From: Hyphomicrobiales bacterium
GTDB taxonomy: Bacteria > Pseudomonadota > Alphaproteobacteria > Rhizobiales > Rhodomicrobiaceae
Direction of reading: 5' to 3'
Assembly: GCA_019634405.1 (NCBI GenBank)
Contig: JAHQVI010000094.1
Coordinates: 1-32,163 of the forward strand
Length of the DNA stretch: 32,163 nucleotides
Under the pieces are notes generated by a model that worked only from the letters and a program-made list of their open reading frames with translations, was not told the DNA's origin and made no database searches. Each line of letters begins with the position of its first letter. Position 1 is the stretch's first letter. Positions 1-7,994 of this stretch are shown here, in pieces. The position numbers and the translations under genes were made by a program.

Positions 1-351
1 CACCACCATCTTATCCAGCCCATAAGACAGGTTGGACATCGCAACCAGCTTAATTGGAACGCCGCCGGCCCGCGCCAGCATAACGGTGTCAACGGTGTTG
101 TTCATGCATTGAAGCTGCCCGGACGAGATTGCAGCATTTTTTTCGGCGATACCCTCGATGACCTGGATATCGAGATCTATATCCTTGGCCAGATTTCTCT
201 CTTTCACGATGTACCAAGCTGCGTAAGGAGAAAAAGAGATGATGGCCACCGATACTTTCTCTACGGCCATGGCTTGGGTACGCCCGCCGGCAAGCATTGC
301 CGCGGCAATTAGAAATGTAAATAGGAAATAAATAATACTGCGTGCGTGCAT
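1..351 (-). CDS. ABC transporter substrate-binding protein, NitT/TauT (NMT1-like) type, N-terminal part only
   Basis: This is the first 117 codons of a leftward gene whose 3' end lies outside the window. It starts at an ATG (349-351), giving a signal peptide with a hydrophobic core (FLFTFLIAAAMLAGG) and probable cleavage after AMA. The mature start reads VEKVSVAIISFSPYAAWYIV, followed by a 'KDIDLDIQVIEG' strand and a segment that pairs GQLQCMNNT with later KLVAMSNLSYG. This is the pattern of periplasmic binding proteins serving nitrate/sulfonate/taurine-type ABC importers. It lies 79 nt downstream of the ATPase gene on the same strand, after the permease, so it is very likely the binding subunit of that importer. 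The substrate cannot be told. Family call fairly sure; the C-terminal half is not visible. Confidence 0.8.
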   Translation of the reverse strand, partial: MHARSIIYFLFTFLIAAAMLAGGRTQAMAVEKVSVAIISFSPYAAWYIVKERNLAKDIDLDIQVIEGIAEKNAAISSGQLQCMNNTVDTVMLARAGGVPIKLVAMSNLSYGLDKMVV

Positions 352-430
352 TTTTAACACTCTCCATTCTGAACAAGATAACTATTGCTATCTACGTTGA
401 TGAGACGCTTCTATTTATAATGCAAAAAGA

Positions 431-1225
431 CTAGATTTGCTTGCGCGATGTAGTAATTTCTTCCCGCATCATTGAGAATAACTGTTTCTCTAATTCATGA
501 TATTCTTTGAAGTCAAATATTGCTTGCTTGTCTTTTATGCGCTTGCCTTTTTTGAAGTTTAAATCAATGTCCGCTTTGATCCGGCCAGGTTGGCGGGTAA
601 AGAACAGAATGCGGTCAGCTAAATAGAGAGCCTCTCCTAAGTCATGTGTGATGACGACTACGGTTCGCGGCTCTGCCTCGATCAGTTCGATCAGAAGTTC
701 CTGCATCTCCCATCTGACCTGGGCGTCGAGAGCGCCGAACGGTTCATCCATCAAGACAATCCGCGGCTTTTGAGCCAGCGTTCGCGCCAGAGCAATCCGC
801 TGTTTCATGCCCCCCGAAAGCCCGCCGGGATACTCGTCGGCGACATGATCAAGGCGAACACGCTCCAGGATTTCCATTGCGCGCGAACGCCGGTCACTCC
901 TGCTCATGCCGAGTATATTCAATCCGTATTCGACGTTTTTCCGCGCGGTCAGCCAGGGGAACGAGGTGTAGGTTTGAAAAACCATGCCTCGCTCGGGACC
1001 AGGGTTCTCGATAGATTTGCCATCGAGCGATAAGGTGCCGCGCGTTGGATGATCCAGCCCCGCGATCATTCGGAGCATCGTTGTCTTGCCGCAGCCGGAC
1101 GGCCCCACAAACGCGGTAATTTGATTTGTGTCCAGATCGAAGGACACGTTGTCGAGGGCCTGAACTGTGCCTTTATTGAAATCTTTGCTTACGGATCTCG
1201 CCTGAATAAGCGGTATCGTGGACAT
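431..1225 (-). CDS. ABC transporter ATP-binding protein, NitT/TauT (SsuB/TauB-like)
   Basis: Cytoplasmic ATPase subunit of an ABC importer, 264 residues, the usual length for this family. All nucleotide-binding motifs are intact: Walker A GPSGCGKT at 41-48, Q-loop Q84, signature LSGGMKQR at 136-143, Walker B IVLMDEP at 156-162, D-loop GALD, and the switch histidine H194 in ITHD. The ATG at 1223-1225 follows a good ribosome site (GGGAGG) lying across the end of the permease gene, with only 6 nt between the two genes, so they are co-translated. The partner binding protein starts 79 nt downstream. The family covers nitrate, taurine, aliphatic sulfonate and hydroxymethylpyrimidine uptake. Nothing here fixes the substrate, and no assimilation genes for any of these lie nearby. 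Confidence 0.93.
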   Translation of the reverse strand: MSTIPLIQARSVSKDFNKGTVQALDNVSFDLDTNQITAFVGPSGCGKTTMLRMIAGLDHPTRGTLSLDGKSIENPGPERGMVFQTYTSFPWLTARKNVEYGLNILGMSRSDRRSRAMEILERVRLDHVADEYPGGLSGGMKQRIALARTLAQKPRIVLMDEPFGALDAQVRWEMQELLIELIEAEPRTVVVITHDLGEALYLADRILFFTRQPGRIKADIDLNFKKGKRIKDKQAIFDFKEYHELEKQLFSMMREEITTSRKQI

Positions 1226-1231
1226 TACCGA

Positions 1232-2137
1232 TCAACCTCCCAGCTTCTGCCCTGCCCTCGCCCACGGCAGCAAGAAGCGGGCGGCAATGCGGAACACAAT
1301 GTCGGTAAGAACGCCAAGCATACCGATCGTCAAAATTCCGGCCATGATCATGTCCACCGATAAAGTACGGCCAGCCCGCATCATCATTGCGCCAATGCCA
1401 TCTACGGCCCCGACGATTTCGGCGATAACAAGATAGGTCCAGCCAACCGCGATCATGTTTCGCATCGAGTCGATAATCGCCGGTGCGGACGCCGGTACGA
1501 CGATGCTTGTGACGACGCCCCATCGGGACGCGCCCATCGTGAGCGAGGCCTCGACGAATTCGTTGGGTACGGCTTCGACATTGTCGAGTATCAACGCCGT
1601 CAGAAAAAAAATAACGCCAATGAAGAGCAGCGCGAGTTTGGCCATATCCGTCGGGCCGAACCAGACCAGCAGAAGCGGCATGAATGACGAGGCTGGCAAA
1701 TATCTCGATCCGGAAAGGACAGGGTTCAGAAGCGCCTTGACATTCCCGAAGCATCCCATCAGCACGCCCAGGGGAAAAGCAATCGCAGCAGCTGCGAAAA
1801 AGCTTGTAAAAATCCGGATGCAGCTCGTAATGACGTCATCAAGGAAGTTGCGCTCGCGGAACAGAACCATGAGCGCACCGAAGACATCTTCCACTGAGGG
1901 CAAAAACCTGCGCCCCGCCTCGGGCGTCAGGTAATGACCTGCCTCCCAGACGCCGATAAAGATCGCAGCGCCGAGAATGCCCAGCATTATTACATTATGC
2001 CGCGGCGGTGCGTGGCGCAGTTCGAGAAATTTCCGGCGGGCCGGGCGAAAAAGCGGCGCTTCGCTTGCATCGCCTTTGGTCGCCACGATGAGGGCTCTGT
2101 TGGTATCGTTCTTAACATTCGCACTATCGTCCGCCAC
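1232..2137 (-). CDS. ABC transporter permease, NitT/TauT (SsuC/TauC-like)
   Basis: Inner-membrane permease of the same importer, about 301 residues with about six membrane segments. The first follows ARRKFLELRHAPPRHN (MLGILGAAIFIGVWEAG). The cytoplasmic coupling loop that contacts the ATPase is visible as EASLTMGASRWGVVTSIVVP, matching the family pattern EAA-X3-G. The start is uncertain. The frame extends to a TTG at 2167 without a ribosome site, while a GTG at 2137 is preceded by AAAAGGCGG at good spacing, so GTG is preferred. Either way there is a polar cytoplasmic tail of about 50 residues before the first helix. It ends 6 nt before the ATPase gene and begins shortly after the TRAP-type binding-protein gene, consistent with one leftward operon. 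Confidence 0.9.
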   Translation of the reverse strand: MADDSANVKNDTNRALIVATKGDASEAPLFRPARRKFLELRHAPPRHNVIMLGILGAAIFIGVWEAGHYLTPEAGRRFLPSVEDVFGALMVLFRERNFLDDVITSCIRIFTSFFAAAAIAFPLGVLMGCFGNVKALLNPVLSGSRYLPASSFMPLLLVWFGPTDMAKLALLFIGVIFFLTALILDNVEAVPNEFVEASLTMGASRWGVVTSIVVPASAPAIIDSMRNMIAVGWTYLVIAEIVGAVDGIGAMMMRAGRTLSVDMIMAGILTIGMLGVLTDIVFRIAARFLLPWARAGQKLGG

Positions 2138-2192
2138 GTTCCGCCTTTTCAATGAAATCTGCGCCAATCATTTCAGTATGCGAGCCAGGCCG

Positions 2193-3218
2193 TTATTGGT
2201 TGCAACATGGGTCGGCCCGTAATCTGCCGTAGGCGCGCATAAGCTGCCCGGCGACGTCACCGGCTTCGGTCATGAACGATTCCACAATGGAGGAACTGCA
2301 GACCCGCCAATCGGAAATGTCGTCTGAGGTCAGTTCCTGAATCTTCATGCCTTTCTCTCCCGCAATCGCGTAGGTATCGGCTTCAAGGAGGGCGTACCAA
2401 CGCCATATGCTCTGCTCTACCTGTTTTGCGGCGCCAAGGATGAGCTGTTGCTGATCCTTGCTAAGGCCCGCCCAGCTTTGTTCGTTGATGACGACAACAA
2501 ACAAAATCTCGGAATGTCGGAGTTTCGTTATGGTATCCCTTACGCGCCAGAGCTCACGCTCTTTGAGGCTGAGAATGCCGGTCATGCTCACAAGCGCGGC
2601 GTTGCTTTCCAGCGCCTTGAATGTCTCCGGTGCGGAAATCTGATGCGCTTTTCCCCCGCAGATCGAAATGAAGTTCGCCATACCGGCATCGATAACCGTG
2701 ACGTCCTGGTCGGCCATGATCGAAGGATTCGTCATGGCGGCTTCATTGGATAGAAGAACGGTTCCGCCATAGGGTTGCCAATACAGGACCCGCGCGCCGG
2801 CCTTATTCAGGATCTCTTGCTCGATGATTGTACGAATAGGAGTTTCTGGCCGTGTCGCGGCCAGAACAAGAGGCTTCAGATCAAACAAGAACGGCTGCTG
2901 AAAGAGACCGGTTGCCGGTATATCCTCCGCATAGTCGCCAAGAGGCACAACAGCAATGTCAATTTCGCCTGAGCTGGCGGCAATACGTCCTTCCGTTTCC
3001 GAATAACGCTGGCCATTGTCGAAAATTTCTACTCTAAGAGATCCAGACGATTTCTTTTCTATTATTTCCTTGAAGTCGACAAGATTCTGGTTGAGTGGAT
3101 TTCTTACGGACTTAGCAAGTGTTGCCTGAAGCGTTGTTGAGGGAATGACTTTCGCCTCATCCGCTGCAGCCGAAAGATGAGTGACAAAAAGAGCAAGTAT
3201 TGTCAGAAGCATCCGCAT
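2193..3218 (-). CDS. TRAP transporter solute-binding protein, DctP family, orphan
   Basis: Exported protein of 341 residues with a short signal peptide (MRMLLTILALFVTHLSAAA). It follows the DctP fold order: a 'NLVDFKEIIEKKSSGSLRVEIFDNGQ' first strand-helix unit, then GEIDIAVVPLGDYAEDIPATGLFQQPFLF, a central KAGARVLYWQPYGG segment and a C-terminal LSKDQQQLILGAAKQVEQSIW helix. These match the family, which normally feeds carboxylates to the DctQ/DctM membrane pair. No DctQ or DctM gene is in the window; the next genes are an ABC permease and ATPase. The protein ends in a CC pair and has other cysteines (ISICGG, WRVCSSS). It may be an orphan binding protein used for sensing, or its membrane partners may lie elsewhere in the genome. 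Family assignment is confident; role unknown. Confidence 0.85.
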   Translation of the reverse strand: MRMLLTILALFVTHLSAAADEAKVIPSTTLQATLAKSVRNPLNQNLVDFKEIIEKKSSGSLRVEIFDNGQRYSETEGRIAASSGEIDIAVVPLGDYAEDIPATGLFQQPFLFDLKPLVLAATRPETPIRTIIEQEILNKAGARVLYWQPYGGTVLLSNEAAMTNPSIMADQDVTVIDAGMANFISICGGKAHQISAPETFKALESNAALVSMTGILSLKERELWRVRDTITKLRHSEILFVVVINEQSWAGLSKDQQQLILGAAKQVEQSIWRWYALLEADTYAIAGEKGMKIQELTSDDISDWRVCSSSIVESFMTEAGDVAGQLMRAYGRLRADPCCNQ

Positions 3219-3405
3219 TATATTTATCCAACCACTATCTTATCAAAGCCGATGAATCGAGGCATAGGCTCGGTTCTGCAAAATGAACGATATGCGAAAA
3301 GTAACTCGATGCATGCATTCCTCCCGGCTACGCCGTCTTGCATACGGTTTTTGCGGAGATGAAAACGTCGTCGGCAATTTCTATAGACAGGCAGCGCTGA
3401 TCCCC

Positions 3406-4593
3406 CTAGCGGCTAACCGCCTCTTCCGTATCCCCTTCAGGCTCCGTCGAATTTTCTTTCGGTGACGATGTTTGCTCCAGGTTGGTCCAAAAACGATCCA
3501 GATGGCCGGAGACAATTTTGTCGTACTGCCCCGTCTCCCGAAGCCTCGCGAATGAGCTATTGATATAGTAGAGAATGGTTCGCGCATGCGGATGGGTTTT
3601 GGCCATAACGGCATGTAGGGTCTCGATATGAACGGGCCGTTCCGCAACATGAATGCGATCAAGAATCCCCATCGACGCAGCAATGGCCCGCCCGGTCAGG
3701 TCCGAGATTACGACAGCGTTGACAGTCCCGTCACTGAGTAGCCGGAAGCACTCCTGAGGCGTCTGAGGCTGCATGAGGACGATCCTGTTATCCGTCAGCC
3801 AACCGCGCCCTTCCTTGTTGAGATGAAAGGTTGACGATCCTCTTGTTTGGCAAAGTGTTTTTCCCAGGACATCTTCGTCGGTTCTGAAGTTTATGGACGA
3901 GTCATTTCTGAGAAATAGCGCCGTGACATCCTCGTAAAGCGGATCGGAGAAAAAGAACTTCTCGCAGCGATAGCGGCTATTGGTGTCAAGCGTCGCAAGG
4001 ACGGAACAATCGGGTTTCGTCCATGGTATCCCGACATCGAATGCGCGGGTGATAAGGAGCGGGTTGAGGTGTGCGGCCCAGTCATTGACCCATGAAATAT
4101 TGTGGCTGAAAGATCCTTGCGACTGATCTTCAATCTGCCCCATCGAGGATGTCAGGAGATCAAGCAGGAGACCGCCATTTTGCAGCGTGCGGTCTGCATA
4201 GGGCGTGTAACCTTCCGCTGTCAGAAACTCGATATGACTGATCATGTTCGACAGCACAAATTTTGCCGGAGCGGAGCTGGACGCTGGCGCGCTTTCGTCA
4301 ATGCCAGGTCCCTGCACAGAGCCGGTGCAAGGAATTCTTATCGCCTGTCCGGGAACAAGCAAGGTCATGTTCGAGCCGAGCCGGTCCTGGTTGGCATAGA
4401 ATATGAGACTCCACTGCGAACGGTCTCCATAGACCTGTTGCGCGATCCCCGCCAGTGTCTCGCCTTCTTGAATGACATAGTCCGTGCCGCAGGTTTGAGA
4501 GGCCGCGGGACCGGAGACAAAATACAATATCGTAAAAGCTGTAAGTAGACGAAGATGCCGACTTAGCGATCGTGCGCTGAAAACCGTCTCCAT
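3406..4593 (-). CDS. LysM-domain protein with periplasmic solute-binding (SBP_bac_3-like) domain
   Basis: Exported protein of 395 residues from the ATG at 4593. The frame is open to another ATG at 4698, but 4593 places a normal signal peptide (RLLTAFTILYFVSG, cleavage near PAASQ) at the N-terminus. A LysM domain follows at about 38-88 (TDYVIQEGETLAGIAQQVYG, then VPGQAIRIP), a peptidoglycan/glycan-binding module. After a Ser/Pro/Ala linker comes a bilobed binding domain at about 110-375 with FFFSDPLYED, the typical hinge-region motif. Cysteines C196, C210, C248 and C282 match, without gaps, four cysteines in the protein encoded from 5034, so the two domains are paralogues. It heads the leftward run, 187 nt before the DctP-like gene. 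The ligand is unknown. A cell-wall-tethered sensor is a reasonable inference. Confidence 0.8.
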   Translation of the reverse strand: METVFSARSLSRHLRLLTAFTILYFVSGPAASQTCGTDYVIQEGETLAGIAQQVYGDRSQWSLIFYANQDRLGSNMTLLVPGQAIRIPCTGSVQGPGIDESAPASSSAPAKFVLSNMISHIEFLTAEGYTPYADRTLQNGGLLLDLLTSSMGQIEDQSQGSFSHNISWVNDWAAHLNPLLITRAFDVGIPWTKPDCSVLATLDTNSRYRCEKFFFSDPLYEDVTALFLRNDSSINFRTDEDVLGKTLCQTRGSSTFHLNKEGRGWLTDNRIVLMQPQTPQECFRLLSDGTVNAVVISDLTGRAIAASMGILDRIHVAERPVHIETLHAVMAKTHPHARTILYYINSSFARLRETGQYDKIVSGHLDRFWTNLEQTSSPKENSTEPEGDTEEAVSR

Positions 4594-5033
4594 CTGGCTT
4601 ATCTTCAACCGGAAAACAACAAGATCAGTCAGCCGCTTTTCTGTAATTGCACAGTTACGAACGCTCCCTATTTGCCGCCCTATCCACCGCAATCTCATAA
4701 CCGCTACTTTCTAAAGCTTTACTACCAAAGGCGCCATTGTATGCAATAGATCCATGTTTAAAAGAAATATACATCAGCTCTGCAACACATCTATTATATG
4801 CAAAATTATCAAATTATCTCAACGCTATAGATATGTTGAACCAAAACAACTACCTAAAATTGCATTCGAAAGTTTGTTTTATTTATCCCACTTAAAATAT
4901 GGCGAAATAATGTCTAGGAAATTAATAAAAATGCCCTTGAATGCTTGAGTAAAAAAGGCTGAACTAGCCCTAGCGTTTCCGGGATGGAAATAGGACAGGG
5001 AACGCGATCTAGCGCGAGGGGAGACCTAGTCCG
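4594..5033. promoter_or_regulatory. AT-rich divergent intergenic region between two binding-protein genes
   Basis: A 440-nt region between the leftward LysM/binding-protein gene and the rightward TAXI/binding-protein gene. The stretch from about 4700 to 4960 is very AT-rich compared with the coding DNA on both sides, so it probably holds both promoters. A 64-codon open frame at 4754-4948 has no ribosome site and an AT-driven composition, and is not accepted as a gene. No clear -35/-10 pair could be fixed by eye. The ribosome site of the rightward gene is the GGGGAG at about 5017-5022. Confidence 0.45.
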
Positions 5034-6806
5034 ATGTGCAAAACCCGGCTTGCCGCATCGCTTTATGCTGTGATTGCGCTCGCCGCCGCGTTTTGCGGAA
5101 GTTCGGCCGGTGCACAGTCGCCAGTTAAGGGCGGGGTTACGATCTTTACCGACGGGTTGGCATATCCGGATGGTGAGATTTCAAAAGGGATTACCGAACT
5201 GGCTGCCGAGCTGGACAAAAACAGCAAGCTCAGACTCTTACCCATCATGGGCAGCGCCGGCGCCGCTAATGTTCGTGATCTGCTGCGTTTTCGCGGTGCG
5301 GACCTTGCCGTCATTAACAATGACGTTTTTGCATCTGAGGAAATCTTCGATCTCTATCCCGAAGCAAGCGAAAAGCTTCGTTACATCACAAAGCTCAAGA
5401 CACAGAAGGTCGTATTGCTGGCCCGCAAGAACATCAATACGTTAGACGAGCTGACCGGGACGAAGATACTCGTTTATGGCCCGGAAACGATCGCCATGCG
5501 CTCGGCTGTGACAATATTCGATCTTTTGGAGATCAACGCTGAAATTACGCATGTCCCGGATGCGAGCACTGACGGTCCTGCCGGGGACGCCGCCGCAATC
5601 TTCTTCTTTCACACCGACGCACGCTGGTTGCCCCGGGATCTTGCCAAGTTTGGCGAATTTGCCCCCATCCCTGTCCCCATGACCGAAGCGCTTTCCGCAT
5701 TTTACCGGAAAGCCGAAATACAGATCGGCGAGCTGGGCGTCTATTCCAACAGCAATACAATCGCAACGATTCAGACCGATACAGTTCTGGCGTCATTTGA
5801 CTGGTCGCCAAGACACGGCCGTTTCGCAGATGTGACGGCCTTTATCGATGACTTTTTTGCAGCCATACCGAAATTCCGGGACCGCGGACGATTGGCCATC
5901 TGGGAAGAGACCGACCCGCATGCGGAGGTGCTTGGCTGGAGCCAGCACGCCTATGCCGCAACAGCAAAAGAAAGCGTAGCGCAGCCTCAAAAACAACCGG
6001 AAGCCTTCGTGGTGACGAACAAGGTCACAGAAAATATTTCGGCTCAGCTTAAGCTATCGATCCTTTCACAGCCGCCGCTGACGAACAGGCAATCGGAGGG
6101 TGGCGGCCTTCTTCCCGAACTTGCAAAAGCCGCGCTGGAGCGATCCTCCTGGCTTGCCATGCGTGGGACCGAGATCCATTGGGATGAAAACAGGGGCGAT
6201 CAGGCAAACAGCGTCGTGGCCCGAAACGCTGCCGATCTTGTATTACCCTGGATGGGTGGAGCGTGCGAAACCACAGACATCTCGGATAACGCCTCAGCTT
6301 CCGCCTGCGAAGATATTCTGGGGTCGGATCCACTCTTTACGGTCCTGGTCGCATTTTTTTCCCGGGCGGATAACGGCTTCGCCCCGAAATCTGAAGACGA
6401 TCTGATCGGGCGCACTATATGCATGCCCGCAGGGCTGGAAATGTCTCTACTCGGTGAACAGTCGCAGAAGCTTGTTCGCGACGGCGATCTCACACTTGCG
6501 CGACCGCCCTCGCTTATCGACTGTCTCAGCCAGGTTGACCGCAACGCGGCCGATGCGCTTTTTGTCAATGAACTGGAAGGCAAGTTTACGATTGCGCAGC
6601 TGGGGCTGTCCGACGCGTACCATATGATCGAAGATATCGTGTCCGTTCAGGAAATTCGTATCGGCATTGCTAAAAATAGGCCAGCAACCGATGAATTGCT
6701 GGCGGCGCTGAATGAGGCTATTGGAAAGCTGAAGACGGAAGAGGAATATTCCCGGATTATTGTGAAGCATCTTACGCCGGCCCCAATGCTTGGCGCCACA
6801 AAATGA
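5034..6806 (+). CDS. Two-domain periplasmic protein: TAXI-type TRAP binding domain fused to SBP_bac_3-like domain
   Basis: Exported protein of 590 residues with a signal peptide (1-27, cleavage near SAGA-Q). Residues about 35-310 follow the TAXI family of TRAP solute receptors: LRLLPIMGSAGAANVRDLL, RGADLAVINND, KVVLLARKNINTLDEL and TKILVYGPETIAMRSA. A linker at about 311-335 leads to a second binding domain (about 336-585) with GSDPLFTVLVAFFSRAD and cysteines C411, C425, C463 and C497. That domain is paralogous to the one in the LysM protein next door. TAXI proteins usually work with a fused DctQM membrane protein; none is present here. Two binding modules in one polypeptide with no transporter suggest signalling or scaffolding, which is inference. 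The ATG has a GGGGAG ribosome site upstream. It ends 13 nt from a convergent GTPase gene. Confidence 0.78.
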   Translation: MCKTRLAASLYAVIALAAAFCGSSAGAQSPVKGGVTIFTDGLAYPDGEISKGITELAAELDKNSKLRLLPIMGSAGAANVRDLLRFRGADLAVINNDVFASEEIFDLYPEASEKLRYITKLKTQKVVLLARKNINTLDELTGTKILVYGPETIAMRSAVTIFDLLEINAEITHVPDASTDGPAGDAAAIFFFHTDARWLPRDLAKFGEFAPIPVPMTEALSAFYRKAEIQIGELGVYSNSNTIATIQTDTVLASFDWSPRHGRFADVTAFIDDFFAAIPKFRDRGRLAIWEETDPHAEVLGWSQHAYAATAKESVAQPQKQPEAFVVTNKVTENISAQLKLSILSQPPLTNRQSEGGGLLPELAKAALERSSWLAMRGTEIHWDENRGDQANSVVARNAADLVLPWMGGACETTDISDNASASACEDILGSDPLFTVLVAFFSRADNGFAPKSEDDLIGRTICMPAGLEMSLLGEQSQKLVRDGDLTLARPPSLIDCLSQVDRNAADALFVNELEGKFTIAQLGLSDAYHMIEDIVSVQEIRIGIAKNRPATDELLAALNEAIGKLKTEEEYSRIIVKHLTPAPMLGATK

Positions 6807-6808
6807 AA

Positions 6809-6820
6809 AAGACGCGTCTT
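6809..6820. terminator. Perfect 12-nt palindrome between convergent stop codons
   Basis: AAGACGCGTCTT fills the 13-nt gap between the stop of the rightward TAXI-fusion gene and the stop of the leftward GTPase gene. It could form a short hairpin in both transcripts. There is an A-run on its left side but no long U-tract for the rightward transcript, so a terminator role is only possible. Confidence 0.35.
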
Positions 6821-7743
6821 CAACCCGCCAAAGCTGTATCGAAGCGATCGAGCGCATTTCCTGCTATTTTGCCGATAAGAGACTGTGCCTTCCGCAGCCG
6901 CCTGAGGCGCATTTCCAGCATAAGCCGCCCGACCTGCTCGTGCAGGTCTGCAGCCCCGCTATTTCGCCAGGCGTCATCTTCCTGCACGTGGCCGTCGCCA
7001 TTCAAGGCTTTCAGCGCATCCAATGATGCAAGACAAGCAACATCCTGGAAATCCGGTCGCGCGACCTGCTCAAGACGCGCCTTTACCTTGGCGAGTTGTT
7101 TAGCATTAAGGCGATCCTTATTGGTTAGCGCCAGAAGCCCGTACTCTCGTATCCGCGCCGGAACGTTACGCCATACCAGGGCTTCACTCTCTTTCCACGC
7201 CTGCGTGCTGAACGTACACCAAATGGCCGCATCGATCCGATGGCTGAACATGCTTGCGCTCTCATATCCCAGCAGCGGATCGGACAGGCCCGGAAAATCA
7301 AGAATTTCGCAAGCCCGTAACACCGCGACGGGCAGCTTAACCCGGACATATGATATTTTGTCAGATGTCGGTGTTTTTGACGCGAGCGGCAAAGTTTCTC
7401 CATTATCCATGACGGCTGCAACAGCAGGCTCCAATCCGTGGCAGATCAATGTCGGCACACGTGTATTGGCGATCTGCAATGTCGGCAGGATGTTCACGCC
7501 CAACAAGAGATTCGCCACGGTGGATTTGCCCGAATTCGACTCGCCGATCAGCGCCAATTGGATCGGACGGCGCAACAGCCGCTCCGTCCGGCGTATAGCG
7601 CGAATTGCCGCTGCCAAATCCGGCAGCTCCCTTTGCGCGCCGGTCAGATCCGTGCTTACCCGGCTTAGTTTATACAAAAAATGCTCGCAAACGCCCTGCC
7701 CCCGATTCAGTGATGTGCTAACACTCTCTGAGTGATTTTTCAT
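6820..7743 (-). CDS. Dynamin-like / Era-like GTPase, short form
   Basis: Predicted cytoplasmic GTPase of 307 residues. The nucleotide-binding motifs are clear: G1 GESNSGKS at 67-74, a plausible switch I threonine in IANTRVPTL (about 94-98), G3 DFPG at 149-152, and G4 TNKD at 207-210. The basic helical segment before the P-loop (AAIRAIRRTERLLRRP) resembles bacterial dynamin-type proteins. The length is short for a complete dynamin: only about 60 residues follow the G domain, in a basic helix (MLEMRLRRLRKAQSLIG). It could work with the larger GTPase encoded divergently from 7995. The ATG at 7741-7743 has a weak AGG ribosome site. The opposite strand holds a 310-codon open frame that is a shadow of this gene. 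Confidence 0.82.
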   Translation of the reverse strand: MKNHSESVSTSLNRGQGVCEHFLYKLSRVSTDLTGAQRELPDLAAAIRAIRRTERLLRRPIQLALIGESNSGKSTVANLLLGVNILPTLQIANTRVPTLICHGLEPAVAAVMDNGETLPLASKTPTSDKISYVRVKLPVAVLRACEILDFPGLSDPLLGYESASMFSHRIDAAIWCTFSTQAWKESEALVWRNVPARIREYGLLALTNKDRLNAKQLAKVKARLEQVARPDFQDVACLASLDALKALNGDGHVQEDDAWRNSGAADLHEQVGRLMLEMRLRRLRKAQSLIGKIAGNALDRFDTALAG

Positions 7744-7994
7744 ATTAACCTAAGAATATTTGATATTATAGATAGGTAATCCAACACATTCTTTTAATAT
7801 TATGTCTTATTTTTGTAAGTTTAGAGAAAAATTTTTATTTCATTTTACTATGTTATTCGATATAAATTATGTGATGTATACATATTTCAACAATGTTTCC
7901 TTTATGGAAAACATCACTTGCGAGTTCAAGATGCAATTTCAACGACCGTTGTCAAACCCGTTGAATGTGTTGAGTTTATAGGAGCGTTCTAATT
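7744..7994. promoter_or_regulatory. AT-rich divergent regulatory region of the two GTPase genes, with inverted repeats
   Basis: A 251-nt region between the start codons of the two divergent GTPases, strongly AT-rich between about 7745 and 7930. Near the rightward gene is an inverted repeat TTCAACG (7938-7944), 14 nt, CGTTGAA (7959-7965). Nested in it is CAACG-AC-CGTTG (7940-7951). A perfect palindrome ATGTATACAT lies at 7874-7883. These are candidate operators; no known regulator consensus was matched. The ribosome site for the rightward gene is GGAG at 7981-7984, 10 nt before the ATG. One regulator acting on this region could control both GTPases together. Confidence 0.45.

Noticed and set aside
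4754-4948. A 64-codon plus-strand frame in the divergent AT-rich region
   Set aside because: No ribosome site, composition typical of AT-rich promoter DNA, no recognisable motif.
6803-7735. A 310-codon plus-strand frame opposite the small GTPase
   Set aside because: It is antisense to a gene with complete G1, G3 and G4 motifs; its product is Arg/Ser-rich with no family pattern.
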